Below are positions 21,201-34,500 of a DNA stretch of 64,000 bases, piece by piece. The notes under the pieces are model-generated. The model did not search any database. It was not told where the DNA came from and saw nothing but the letters and a program-made list of their open reading frames with translations. The translations under genes were made by a program, and so were the position numbers. Position 1 is the stretch's first letter. The number at the start of each line of letters is the position of its first letter. The DNA is from Phoronis australis (Eukaryota; Phoronida; Phoronidae). Where the stretch lies: the NCBI GenBank assembly GCA_002633005.1, contig NMRA01000156.1, forward strand, positions 379,720 to 443,719. Direction: 5' to 3'.

Positions 21201-22500
21201 AGCTCTCGTCGTGGGATGTCGAAACTGCCTCTATACTCTCGTTCCAGGATAGAACAATTTGAATCTGGCTCCACCAAGTTTTTTGAGAAAAAGCTGTAGG
21301 GCTGTGATAGCGTAACGAAGTGACGATAAAAGTTCACCTTCTCAGCGTACATATCCTGTAGGATCACATTTTTGACTTTTACCAATCTGCTACCGGTATT
21401 GATTGGGTTATGTGACTTTTGTATATTTATTGAGATTTGGTAGACTAACATTCATGACAGAACAGAGGCATCGGTAACATGATCACAAGTTTTGGTTGAT
21501 AGAAATGTACGATACGAAATCTCAATGTTTTGTTTTCGTTATATGCTGTTTTTGAGTCTTTCATAAAATCATACCAGGATAATAACCTTAGCCGGTAGGT
21601 AAACGATCAAAGGCTGTTTGATTGTAAACCATAATCCTTTGGATTCAGTAGTTTCTAGGTAGTATAAATGTCACAGCAGGTCCTTGAGCGCTGTTTCGGA
21701 AACAACGGTTTCTTTAAGTCACCTTTTGTTACTGAAAAGGTCTTACGGGTGTTATTTCTTTCCCGAAAAGCTCCCATCGGAGCTTTGTAGTGATAAGTGT
21801 TTTATTGGAAATCCCCGGTAACTGCGAGGCATGAGCAATGCGTTCTTAAGTCGATGGCCGAGTTCTGTGTTGAAAATGTGGGAGAGTGGTGCAATTAAAT
21901 GTTGGTTACTCGAAAATGTTTCTTTTAGTGGTCCGTGACGTAGGGCAAGGTAAGTGTCAGCCAAATGCAGGAGACACAAGAAACGTCCGACCGGACTGTT
22001 TACAGTGTTGCATGTAAAAGTTCTTTGTTGGGTTGACCACAAATCAGAATTTTAGTGAACTGAACGAGCATAGCTTTCAAGAGCGATTCCTATTTACACC
22101 AACCAGATCCAACTATATAGTCGAGACTGGCTATTTGGAAACATGTGTGCACCTACTAAATCTAAATAGATAAATTGACTTCAAGTATGTACGTTCAGAC
22201 TCGTCTGTTATTTTATAGTTAAAACTATGACAGATAAAACTAAACATTAGTTTACACTAACATACAGCCTATATGCTACTGCGCCCGCACATTCGGAATG
22301 TTACTTCTATCTATACTAGCAACATGAAAGTACTACGAACAGCCAATTAGTTTCAAGTTGTCAATCAATTCTTAAAACCATCCTTTATTAAACTGACCTT
22401 TCCGTTGACCCTGTACTCACACCCTCATTCACTCTGAGTTGAACAATTTAATCTAATGTGTTTTTAATAAAGTTTCCAGTTCACACTCTGGTCAGGCAAG
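18230..22500. other. No gene seen; short hairpin and poly-G tract
   Basis: No open frame with family features was recognised. Notable items are a poly-G tract at 19380-19396 followed by an N at 19398, and a hairpin with perfect 15-base arms, TGTGCGAACTTCAGT at 20441-20455 and its reverse complement at 20500-20514. Confidence 0.5.
20441..20514. repeat. Inverted repeat, 15-base perfect arms
   Basis: TGTGCGAACTTCAGT and ACTGAAGTTCGCACA are separated by 44 bases. It could be a small foldback element. It does not flank a gene. Confidence 0.6.
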
Positions 22501-22542
22501 ATGCAGGTTCTTACGTGGGCCCTTGTCGTTTTATCTTTTACG
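22501..22542 (+). CDS. Secreted protein exon 1: signal peptide start
   Basis: ATG is at 22501 after GGCAAG; the donor ACG/GTGAGT is at 22543. Fourteen codons give a Met and an apolar run, phase 0. If it is not joined to 33924 it would still look like the first exon of some secreted protein. No clear TATA box is seen upstream. Confidence 0.5.
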
Positions 22543-25500
22543 GTGAGTATAGTAAGGCATTCGGGCTTTTAATGTTTTAAAGAATCAGAAAAGGTGCATG
22601 TTTTATAATACCGTAAAGAATGAATTACGCGGATATCTGTTAAATGAGCTCTGGTGACTTTTTTCGTCAATTTGGTTTCGTTATTGCAGTAATCAAACTG
22701 CTCTGGGCAATATTGACGAGGCTTAAAGTTGCTGTTGACGAATAAAACGGTTGAAATTAACTAAGCATTAATTTAGTTTTACGTATGTTTTTCATTGAAA
22801 ATAAGGATGATCTCTAATTCAGGCAAACAAAATCCCCAAAGCCACGACTCCTTGTATTCTCTCACAATAGTCGCCAAAAATTATTCGGTGTCGCCGAAAA
22901 AAATCCGAAACATTGCTGCGAAAACGATGGATCGTGACATGCGCACGCGCCATTTCCTTGCTATTTTCCTCTCGCGTCCAGCCTTTATGAGCATTCGAGT
23001 GAACCGCTCTGATAATTTTCCTCTACTGGCCAATTAAGATTGGGTCTACCGGTGTATTTAAAACAGCTAAACTTAAAATGTGCGCTTTTACATAATCCAA
23101 ACGGTAAACGAGAGTTTAGACCGCCATCCTCACTGCTCACAATGTCACTCTAGCAGAATACTTTGTTTTATTTCCAGTATAACTGTGCTTCTATTTCGGT
23201 TTCTCATAAAGTTTATCCAAGAACGAACATCGTGCAATTATCGAGCGGCAATGGGAAAAAGATTTGTTTCAGAAAAAACATAAGAAGTAAGGGAAATAAG
23301 AGACTAGCTCAACATGGTAAAGTATCTCACCAAATGGTCTCGTTTTCAAGTACACGCAGTTCACTAGACTTGTGCTCATGGAGACGAGACGAATTCAATC
23401 TATTGTGGCTCGTGATTGGTCATAAAATGAGGTCGAGCTAGTCGGAGCCTCCCAATATTGGGCGCCGACTGGTCCAATCGACGCTTTCGTCTTTTGCTTT
23501 TAGTTCCACTTCCATGTCCGTTCAGTTATGGCAACACCTTTGTAAACTCACTCTCTCACTCTGCGATGGGCTTTGTAGTTAATGGCCAGCAATGAAGCAA
23601 ACGTTTTCCTACAGACTACACTACGTATCATCATGGGCGGCGCCGTCCTTGGTCTATGGGCGGTGAACCACAGGGGGGCTGGGGGGCTATAGCCGCCCAC
23701 ATTTTTCAGTGCTGCGCCGCCCATAATTATGCTACTAATAGAATACTACTGAGAATAAGTCACGGTTTACAGACTAATAAAAAATAACTTACACAAGTAT
23801 TTTGTCAACAGGCCGCCTTAATGCGAAAGTAACCATGAAAAGAATGCTGCGTTGACCCCCTAACCGGTCGAGATTGCGCAACTCGACCGGTTTGCGCACC
23901 ACAAAATCTACCGGTTGAGATCAAAGACACCATGCAGTTGTGTTTAATTAAATCACCTCAGGCTGCTTATGTCGTTATGTAGATCATGTGATCAATAGTA
24001 TTTTTAAATTTTCGTTTTGAAAGGTTTTTGAATTTGGAAAATTGGAAAGAAATGTGACTTTTTACAACTTATAACTTTTGCTTAATGTTACAATAAAACA
24101 TTCCTTATTAATTCTGTTGCTTGTGCAACATAATTAGGTGAATTACTAAACCACGAGGCAGCAGTTGGATTTTGAGGTAAACCAAGTGTCATCGTAAAAT
24201 TCTTGACATGCACACCTATAAAAGTAGTCGACTCACGTGACTTTCCAAATAAGGAAGACAAAACAACCAGGATCTTGACAGTATGTTCGTCTTGCACAAA
24301 ACTGGCTGTACCCCGGATGCCGGAACAGGCCAGTAATTCACCGGACTATAGTTAACAGGGTCTAGATGTGATAAAAAAATTCGTTTTGGTAGCGCAATAT
24401 GTATCTGAAGACGGTACCAACTGCGGTGTAGTTGCTAAGAAATGAATTTTACTGGTAATTAATTGTTAGAAATTGCATTAAAATGAAAACGGTCCTGAAA
24501 TTTTATATCAAATTGAACGTTTGTAAAGTAGTGAACGAAGAAAATGTTACTGAAGAATCCGTAAAAAAGAATAGAGTCAAAAAGTGGCGCATTCTTTCCT
24601 GGTGTGCAAAGCCGGCGAATATGATCGCTCCACAAGGCCTCGGTCACATAAAGTTTCCTGCGATGAGTTTTAAGGCAGAACAAAGTGCTGGTCATATCTG
24701 TCGATAGTCGGGCGATGATCGGGAGAATTTTGAGACAGCCTGCCAGGCGTCGGCATGAAAAAATACCCCAAATAGTTATCACCGATCCGATAAAAATCGT
24801 CCGATTATGCTAAAATCGAGACAGAAGTCGTATGCTGCATCGAACGTCACTCTGTAGATGACCAAAAAATAATAAGCAACAACATAACGGAATACCGGCA
24901 ATTTTATGTAACGTTAACTTAATTGAAGTACTAGAGGACGCGTGGTATTTTTACTCTGTACGCACTAGTGCGATCTACGGTTTGTATTTTATCTTTCTTA
25001 TTCTATCCGACCTTTTTCGGACATGGATAATTCCCAAACGCCTTGAGACCAATTTCACGCAAGTCACTTCCCAGTACGCAACTTTTAAACCACAGAGGTC
25101 ACCTAATTTTGAAAATGTTGTATTTGCTACAGTTTTAAGATTTTTTAGAAAACCTGCAAAAGTGGGGGAAACATTGTTAAAGCTTCAAATAGGAACTATT
25201 TCATTACCAAAATAATAAAACTCAAAAACGTGTCAGCGGGACTCCTGGATCACACCCAAAATTGTGCGTATTTGGATGAGGGTAATGAAGCTATGTTTTG
25301 GAAAACGTGGTTCACTTTAAACACAGTAAAAACAGCGGCAAATTGTTATGACCATGTTCCACAATTAGACAAACGAAACAGTTCCTATCATTAGATGTGT
25401 AGAGGAATTAGTTTTCACTTCAAAGGGCCCACATTAAATTAATAAAGATCTCTCCTGTGTTCAGATAAGTGCTTCCGGTACCTTCCCTCACCGAGAGTAA

Positions 25501-28500
25501 ATTTTCACAGCAGGGAGCTATCTAGCGCGTGCGTAAGCGCGAACATAATAGAGAAACCATGTGCGATAGCGTAGAAGCTGCTCTATCATTAGGCAAATTC
25601 AGCAAAAATAAGACATTTTCCTACATGATTCAAACTGTACATGTAGAAAAAAAAACAACAATTCCAATTTCAGAAAACCAAAGTTAAATTCGGGAACGCA
25701 GTTACTATTTCTATTTTCATGTCGCTCAAAATAAGGATATCCCCTATATGTAGGGCAAATTTCTGTTTGTGTACTTTGCGGTCGAGCGGCGCAAGATCGA
25801 CCACTGGCATGTGGCGAAAGAAACGGTTCTGAGGTAAAATGAGCGTATAGCGATTTCTAACTCAACCATATTGTGAGGTTCGCGAATTATCGTTTCCAGA
25901 GGCCAAAGTCAATCCCAACAGTACCACATTTTGCAGGTTTTCCGAAAAAAAAAACTTTTGTACACACGTGAAAGCTAACATGTGATACAATCTTCCATTC
26001 AGATTTTACAGGACAAAAGTCACTGAGTGCAAACATCAATCTGAACTCGATACTCCAAATTTATCCATGGGAATAGCAGCTTCAATCCCAAATTCTGAGG
26101 TCATTTGATGCGTTTATCGGGTATCTGGTCACTAGCTGCTCTTCTGAAAATTCGACCTTTCTATTCTGTTTATATTCTACTGCATTGGCAAGAGCAGTAT
26201 GTACATTTTTTGTTTAGTAAACTAATTTTCTACTTTGATGGCTCATGATGTACCGGAAAGGGTTAATTGGTGTAAAGGTCATCTTATTTCAAAACGATAT
26301 TTCTCCAACAATTTTAAATGCGTATTTTTCAACTCCCGTAATCAGGTGTCAGGCAACGGGAATAACCTTTCTAATCTATCCAATTGTCCAATCACTTGCT
26401 CTTTGTGGACAGTCATTTATTGCAAGAATAGAAAAGGAACTAGACATTTAAAATTTAGTGATGCAAGTGGTATTACAAATCAAGTTTCAACCACTCTGAG
26501 GTAATTGGGGGCACTTATCGGGTCATTGGGTGCATTTTCTTCTGAAATTTCGACTTTTTCATTCAACTTGTATTCTAGTGCCACAACAGTCAGACATCTG
26601 CAGTTTGAGACATTATGTACAGTCAGTGCTTCTTTAATTTAAGGGGTACAGAACAGAACACACGTCAATGGACTCGTCACCCTTTCTTCACTCTGACAAA
26701 CAATGCAGGCAAATAAAGAAAAGTTTTAAATCCTTTCACATCACAAGACCTACAGATGAGCACAGGAACTTTATTCTCTCTTGTATTTTTGACTCGTTTA
26801 CTCCTGCTGAAACCCGAGCTAGATTAAGAAAAATAGGGGAAAACCGCAAAATCAGCCCTTTTCACCCCCAAAATCACCACTTCCCTGCTGATGCTCGACT
26901 AAAGCCAACATAAGATTCCGAAAGAAAATTTCCTACCAATTACAAAACTGTGGTCTAAAAGTATTGTCAACCAACTAGTTTTTTTTTTGCAAACATGGCT
27001 TGTTTGAGGGCTACCTAAAATCGCGGCCAATTTCTCAGTCGCTACCCAGCAAAGCACAATTGCAACAGGGGTCCGCCATCTTGAACAAGAGTGCAGCTAC
27101 AGCCGAGCAAGTGGTCTTATTTCATTCTCAACATGTTCAGAAATACAAACAAACCACATTCACTTGGCCTACAGGAAATACCCAAGTAAAATTGCCCCCA
27201 AGCCTGGACTACCCCTAGATTTCAATATTTTGCAAATTGGCCGCGGCCGTAGACTAATCAGTGCCATTATACTTTTATTATACTACTAGGGCTCATCATG
27301 CACCATGCCTACAATGTCGGGACGTGAACTTGGATGCACACCAACAACACGAGGACCTTTTTGTAAAGTGAGGACTTGCATTCATGTCCTCACATTTCAA
27401 AGCCGTATTTCACCTTGATAAGTGACGCTAACTATTTTTTCAATTTCTAAGAAGTCCTCACACAGTGGGTTATTTACCACCTGCATAACATTCCTAGCAC
27501 ACTTTTATCACAACAAGGAATTTTGCACACGTCTAAAAAGTGCATCAAGTCTGCATTTAAGAGGATCAACCAATGGGGAAGCTGAATACATTATGGCCAA
27601 TGGGAGACGTCGTTTTAAAGGGCAGAAGACGGCATTGGCAGAGGTAGACATTTTGCTAGCCGTTTTGTACTTTGGTGAGTTTTTCACTTGTTTCTTTTTA
27701 ATAATGAATACATGAGAATTTTCGCTTGCCCAGTGTGGAAGAAAAGAAGTTGGTATTATTCAGTAGTGGCCAATCTTCCCCTTTGGCCCGGATGATTTCC
27801 TTTTTTCGACAGATTTTGGTTGGAGATTTTGGTGGTGACATCGAAAGCAAATGTTCATCGTTTCGATGACATAAAGTCGTGAATATAAACATAAAACAGC
27901 TGATAGTCATACTACCCAATGTCCGTTAGCAACTGCTCATGTGATGTCACGGACATATATCAGCCTTCTCAAATATATTACGTGTTTTGTCAATCTTAGC
28001 CCTTGTTTGTCTTCGCAAGCAAAGATTTGAAACCTTCGCTGATATCACCGGCCATTTTGACTGAGGCTCTAAAGTCGTGACCGTTTCATTTAGATGGAAA
28101 TGCACGAAGTAAGACCACACAAATCAATTACAGTGCTTACAGTTACTCTAGACAACATAGAAGCGCATTGCATTGTTTATTAATTCAGTTTCAATTGAAA
28201 CAAATTGTTATATGTTTTGCACCCGACTCCGTTGTGCACAGACGTTTTCAATGAGGTTGTTTACGTAAAACGCCAAGAACCAAGCATCAATTATCTGTCT
28301 GTTTTTATTGCTTTGGCCTTACAAAACTTGATCGACCCTGGGCCATTTTGATACATTGTTCAAGCCACCTCTGAAGCGCCTTTTACAGCAAATCGGAACG
28401 ATGATGAGTTTCGAAAATATGTTCTGAATTGCACAAAAAGTGGATTAGTGAAATGTGCTGTTTTAAGATACATTTGTAAAAGAGAAGCCACCCACTCACT

Positions 28501-31500
28501 GTTTATTTTCAATTTGTCAGTATCAACACATTTGGGTATTCGTTTGACGTTCGTAAGCAGACGAACGCTGAAAACTTCAACGTTAGATGTCGCAGGACCG
28601 CTCAAAATCGGAAATAAGATCGTTCACGAATTTAGGGCACTCACGACTTTAGGACCTCCGACGGTATGAGTAGATATTATAACAATTTGGCGACATTTGA
28701 ATTTCATAGCAACGTTCTCTTTGAAGAACATTTGTGAATTAACTGCAGGTGTGCTAATTCAGAACTAGCACACTGTATGAATTACTTTTTCCAATGATGT
28801 ACAATGTTCTCCACGATCATTATACTCGTTGCGGGAGCAGGTTTAAATTTGCAGATGAGTTTAAAATTTAGTACGAGTTAAAATTTTGAAAAGCATCCAT
28901 TTTTTTTCAGCTGTTTTTCACTCTTCGTCTATTTCTTGCTAAACCATAAACAGCTTCAAATAACAAGTAGATATGGAGAACTTTTGCACATTCGAGTATT
29001 GTTTGTCCCTTTTATTTTTATGCAGTCTTTTTATTGCTTTTACGATTAAAGTTAGGCTAATAGTGCAAGACACTTCTTTATAACCTTTATTTTCATAATG
29101 CCTAAGTTACTCCCTGTAATTATGTTTTTAGTAATTGATGAGTTTGATTTATGTCTTGAGATTTTTAGAACCATGCAGCTGGACTGCACTGATTTTCTGC
29201 ATTATATTATTATTTCCCTGATTTCATAGATAGAGAGTCTCTGCTTTCATTTCAACTCCGACACTTCCTTTTTTGTGATTTCATTGCTGATTTAATGAAA
29301 ATTTGTTTTGGCTTAGTAGCTTCCTTTTTTCTTTTATTTTGATATATCCTTGCACCAGCTTTGACTCAAAGCTTAGTTTCAAGGTAAAAAAGTCCAACCC
29401 ATGAGTCCCTCAAACTTGTTTTGAATTTCAGAAGGTGTGTGATATTCTTACGACTTAATGAGACATGCAATGGGATGTAGGCGAATAAGAATATTTTGAG
29501 TGTTAATATCTCACAAACTGCAAACTCTTTTTTCTGCAAAACTCGCACAACACTTTATCTGAGCATTTGCTACAAGTGCACAGAACTTCATGACCATCAG
29601 TAAATGTATGTAACCGTGGCAACACTTTTAAAGGACATCCTTACTGAAAAACGCCAGCGTGATCATGGTATTTTGTATGCAAACCTGAAGGAAAATTTTC
29701 AAAAGACATCAACTTGCTGAGAAATAAGGCCGTGATGCTTTGCTTTGCAACCTTTTTTAATAAATCGGGTCCTGATAACAACATTTTCTTTGGTGAACCA
29801 TTCGTACACAATGGTCTGTTCATATGCAAATTGGCGCATGAAAAACCACAGTGTGATTCATTCCGCAGCTCATGTAGAGATCTCATGGGATTATTTCCAA
29901 TACTCATGTTATAATCATTTTAACTGAATAATTGAATTCCAAAATAACTTCAAAAGAAAGCATATACACGCTCTTATGGGAAGGACATTAAAACGGTATC
30001 TTCCGGCATTTTTAAGCAACGACATCCTGCAGAAAAAAGTGTTTCCATGGTTACTTTTATTCATTCACTGATGTGAAGTTTTGCAAACTTGTAGAAAATG
30101 CGTGATTTTGGCGTGTTTAAATTTTGAAGAAAACATGAAGCAGTTTGTGAGCTATATTACTCAGACTTTTGATGCATTCTTACAGTGCACCTTTTAGAAT
30201 AAGATTTGAGTTATTAGAGGAATTAGAGTCAGCCAGTAGTAATTCTAAAGCTTTGATCCGTGCTCCATACAGTAGTATTGCCTCTTTATGGGAAATGGAT
30301 GTAGAATGAAGTGTAGATGAGATAAGGTGTAAGTTACGTTGACAGATAATCAGCTGTCTAACTACATCTAAGTGCTGGAAACCATTCCAATGAGTCATCT
30401 TCATGATATTTATTATTTATGTTTTTAATAAATAAATTTCTTTTAACAACTTGATGCAATTTTCTGCTTAACCCAAAATTTTATTAGGCTTGCATTTCCG
30501 AAATGCATAGTAATTTTTACTGTTTGAGATATAATTTTGTGTTAAAACTAGCCCTAGTCACAACCTTTAGTATTGTCGTTAGACATTAATAAATTTTGGG
30601 AGCAGACCTTCCGTAGACATGTTTCGTTATAAATGCAACTAAATTAGCATGTTATCAATTTGAATCTCACTTTCTCAAAGTCTCTGAACAGTCTGTAGCC
30701 AGCAGTCCTGCGTATACGGTCCGGAATGCCATTGTCGGTGTCCATGATGTGGGTAATAAAACCAACATGCTGTGAATAATATGCTTACACGAAAGTCACG
30801 CATGACTTTTCATCGCTCGTCCTTCGGAGCGGGTTTTACCGGGATCAAAGAGAGCCCAGTGCCAGAGTCGGACTCAGTTGCGATAACCGCATTGTCCGGT
30901 GCGAGCAAGTGTAATTACCCGACCGTAAACTCTTCTGTCTGCACATACTGGCGAATTTTCAAAATGTATTAACCAACAGTTTTCGTTAAAAACAAATACC
31001 ACAGCAGTATTCAGATGGAAAGAACAACCAACTTTGGTTTTCGATTTTCAAAAAATTGATGAACTATTAAGCTAAAAACTACAATTATTAGGTTCGATTG
31101 AAGATAAACGACTCTGCGTATTGATATACTCGGTGATTTACAAAGGCTGATCAGAGTGAATAATATCACGTGGTTTATTCTTTTAAAATACAACTAAACT
31201 ACATTGAGACATCTATGAAAAACACATATTGACTAAATTAGATATCAATAATTTTAAAACATCGCTTATGGACCAGTGCATGCCGAACTACTTTACTCCA
31301 GGAGTAGTAGTATACTAACCGGAAAACTGCTATTCTTGGAAATGCGCCAATTTCGATACAAATGAGTTACCTTGTAGCTGTAATGGAACACCTGTGAACA
31401 CAACAAAGATGGCAAGCTTTGTAGTCATCGAGAGAGTGCAAGCACTGGATGAGGTTGAGGGGTGGGCAAGAGCTGTGATTTCATTTTTTAGGAAAAGCTA

Positions 31501-34500
31501 GAATAGTTATGCAGTTACTGCAACCAAAATTGTCCAGAGGTTCCAAATCTTCAGTTTGGCTATCACCATATTTGCAAATTTGTATGTATCTTATGATTTG
31601 AGTTTTAATATAGATTGAACTTGAACTAATGGCATGTGTAGTTTTGTTTGCTGTGACATATGTTTGGCGTAGCTATAATCTGGAAAATTCAGGGATGGGC
31701 TCACAATTAAATGACTTCTAAGTTGTTTTTATGCTTCGGTTAAACACAGAATAAAAATATAGCCACCCTAACCGGTAAGAAAAAATGCAAGTAGACAGCA
31801 ATATTAAAATAAAGTAATGAAAACAGGTATGAAACATGTTTAAAGCCAACCTTCCTTTGGGAAGTGGCCCTTTGTCAAGATCAACGCAAACTAACTTTTT
31901 AGGCTTGTTGTGATATTTAAAATGTACCAAGTTAAAACTGCTCACCATATTCACGGGTGAGAAACAACATGACCGCCGGTCCTCTAAACAGGACCTCCGG
32001 GGATCAAATGGGACCGCCGCACCAGAAAATGGGACTGACGCACCCAAAAACATGACCGCCCCACCACAAAACAGGACCGCCGGGGACTAAAACCGCAATA
32101 ACTAACAGGCTAAGATTTATTACCGTTAGGCCTACACAGATCATACAATGGGGCTATATACGTATGCATATGCAGGTCTTGTGCCGATTAATCCACCGAA
32201 ATCTTTTGTGAGCAACAAAGGACACTTCGCTTTGTAATACGCGGCGCTTTTGAGTTTTACTCATCACCAGGCTCCCGGCTGCGGTATGTNNNNNNNNNNN
32301 NNNNNNNNNNNNNNNNNNNNNNNNNNNNNNNNNNNNNNNNNNNNNNNNNNNNNNNNNNNNNNNNNNNNNNNNNNNNNNNNNNNNNNNNNNNNNNNNNNNN
32401 NNNNNNNNNNNNNNNNNNNNNNNNNNNNNNNNNNNNNNNNNNNNNNNNNNNNNNNNNNNNNNNNNNNNNNNNNNNNNNNNNNNNNNNNNNNNNNNNNNNN
32501 NNNNNNNNNNNNNNNNNNNNNNNNNNNNNNNNNNNNNNNNNNNNNNNNNNNNNNNNNNNNNNNNNNNNNNNNNNNNNNNNNNNNNNNNNNNNNNNNNNNN
32601 NNNNNNNNNNNNNNNNNNNNNNNNNNNNNNNNNNNNNNNNNNNNNNNNNCACGACGAGGTGACGAGCAGAACTACCCGGGCTGTGGGAAATGTCGGGGAT
32701 GTAACGGAGCTCAATAACGCAAGGCTGTCAAGCTTTATTTTGGCGATAGTCTTTACACAGCTATCTGACCGGTTACGTCATAACCCGCAGTATCACACAA
32801 AGGCCTTAACTACTCAGTCCCCGGCGGTCCTGTTTTGTGGTGGGGCGGTCATGTTTTTAGGTGCGTCAGTCCTGTTTTGTGGTGTGACGGTCATGTTTTT
32901 AGGTGCGTCAGTCCTGTTTGGGTGAGTCGGTCCGATTTAGAGGACCGGCGGTCATGTTGTTTCTCACCCGTGATATTGCAGGCTTTAACTCTGTGCCAGA
33001 GAAAAACAATTTGGGTGCAATAACGACCATCATTGTTAAGAAAGTAGTGCTAGCTCTTACCTTTCCACTTCATTAGCTCAGAGCTACATCAATACAAAGG
33101 ACGTGATGAATAGGGATCGTAAAAGTTGCCTGGGGCTTAGGGACTCAGAGCGGTGACCAGTGTAAGCGAGAAATTCTCCACATGAAAGCCCATGCAGATA
33201 CTTTGTATTAACGCAAACGCTTAGCACCTGTAAGCAAGTTTCATACCTATATTTGGTACGCTATTCATATAGGAACATTTCCTTCTGAATTTTCAATTTT
33301 GTCATTCTACATTCCAACCATCCACAATATACATCCGTGATTCTCAGAACTACACAAGGTATTTAATCAGTTCACATTTATTGTAATAACTCCTACTTCC
33401 ACAAGGAGACAGCCACTGCTCATCATCGTAAACATTACCACCCCCATCCTATACGTCATCGCCATCACCATGACGATCACGTGCAGAGTTGTTATTGTCC
33501 TCTTTAGTAGCAGCCTTGTAGTTTCAATCTAGAATTTTTTAAAATTTATTTCGCGCACCTTTTACCCAGATCGATCCAAAGCTGTATTTCTAATTATGGC
33601 ACTTGTTTTTTGAGTTCTCGTTACAATAAAGCCGCAGATGGTCGTGGTCCTTTGAGAAAGTGCACCGGTCTGTCTCTACAGTTTCTCACACTCCCGTTCA
33701 TCTCATAATTTCACCTTAATATCACACCCCCAGTCACTACAATTCTTTCACTTGCCCCACCGTCACCATATCTTTTGAGTACACCCCTGTCTAAGACTAA
33801 GATGTGCCGGAGGAGTGCAAAAATGCTGCAACTGCGACTCTTGCAGCATTAGCAATGGACTATTCTTTTAGAGCTAGATACATAACAGATTATACGAAAA
33901 AAATTCTCATCTATTTGTAACAGGTTCTTCTAGTGGAAGGAATGCACCATGACCTGGGATTTCGCGTGACGATATCTAACGTTTCCATCTCCGTACCCGA
34001 GGGGCCACTCATCCAGGGGGTGTGCTACGCATACAAAATTAGCGCCGTCGTCAATATTGATTACATTCACCAACCAGGGTTCCGAAAAAAGCGAATACTC
34101 AAGATACGTACAAAGTAAGCAAAATAAGGTGCTTTCCTCGTGTGCTATTTTGGGACATTATCTGCGGTATATTCCTTTAAATATCGTTGGCCAAATGGGT
34201 GAACCTTACGCTGCAAGTTACGTACGTAAGTTAAGTCTTATTAGAGTCATAAATATTTGCGGCTCAAAGTAAATACTTTTATTAACTTGCGGCGAAAAGT
34301 AATTATTACAATTTTAGTTAAAAAGATGAGCTTAATGCTACAACAACCATGTTTCAACACCATACGGGTATCAAAATTCTTTTGTGATCATGCCCGTTGA
34401 GAACAAAGTGATTCCAACATTTACCGATCTTTTTAGAGCGTGGGACAATGTTGGCAACGCAGACACTGCACAGCAATTGGCACACGTCACTTCCGGAATA

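Noticed and set aside
27422-27715. Frame with MANGRRRFKGQKTALAEVDI and a donor-like GTGAGT
   Set aside because: No acceptor, partner exon or family recognised; it lies in intron sequence rich in repeats.
32154-32717. Frames of 131-186 codons across the first N gap
   Set aside because: Almost all residues are unknown bases; an artefact of gap translation.
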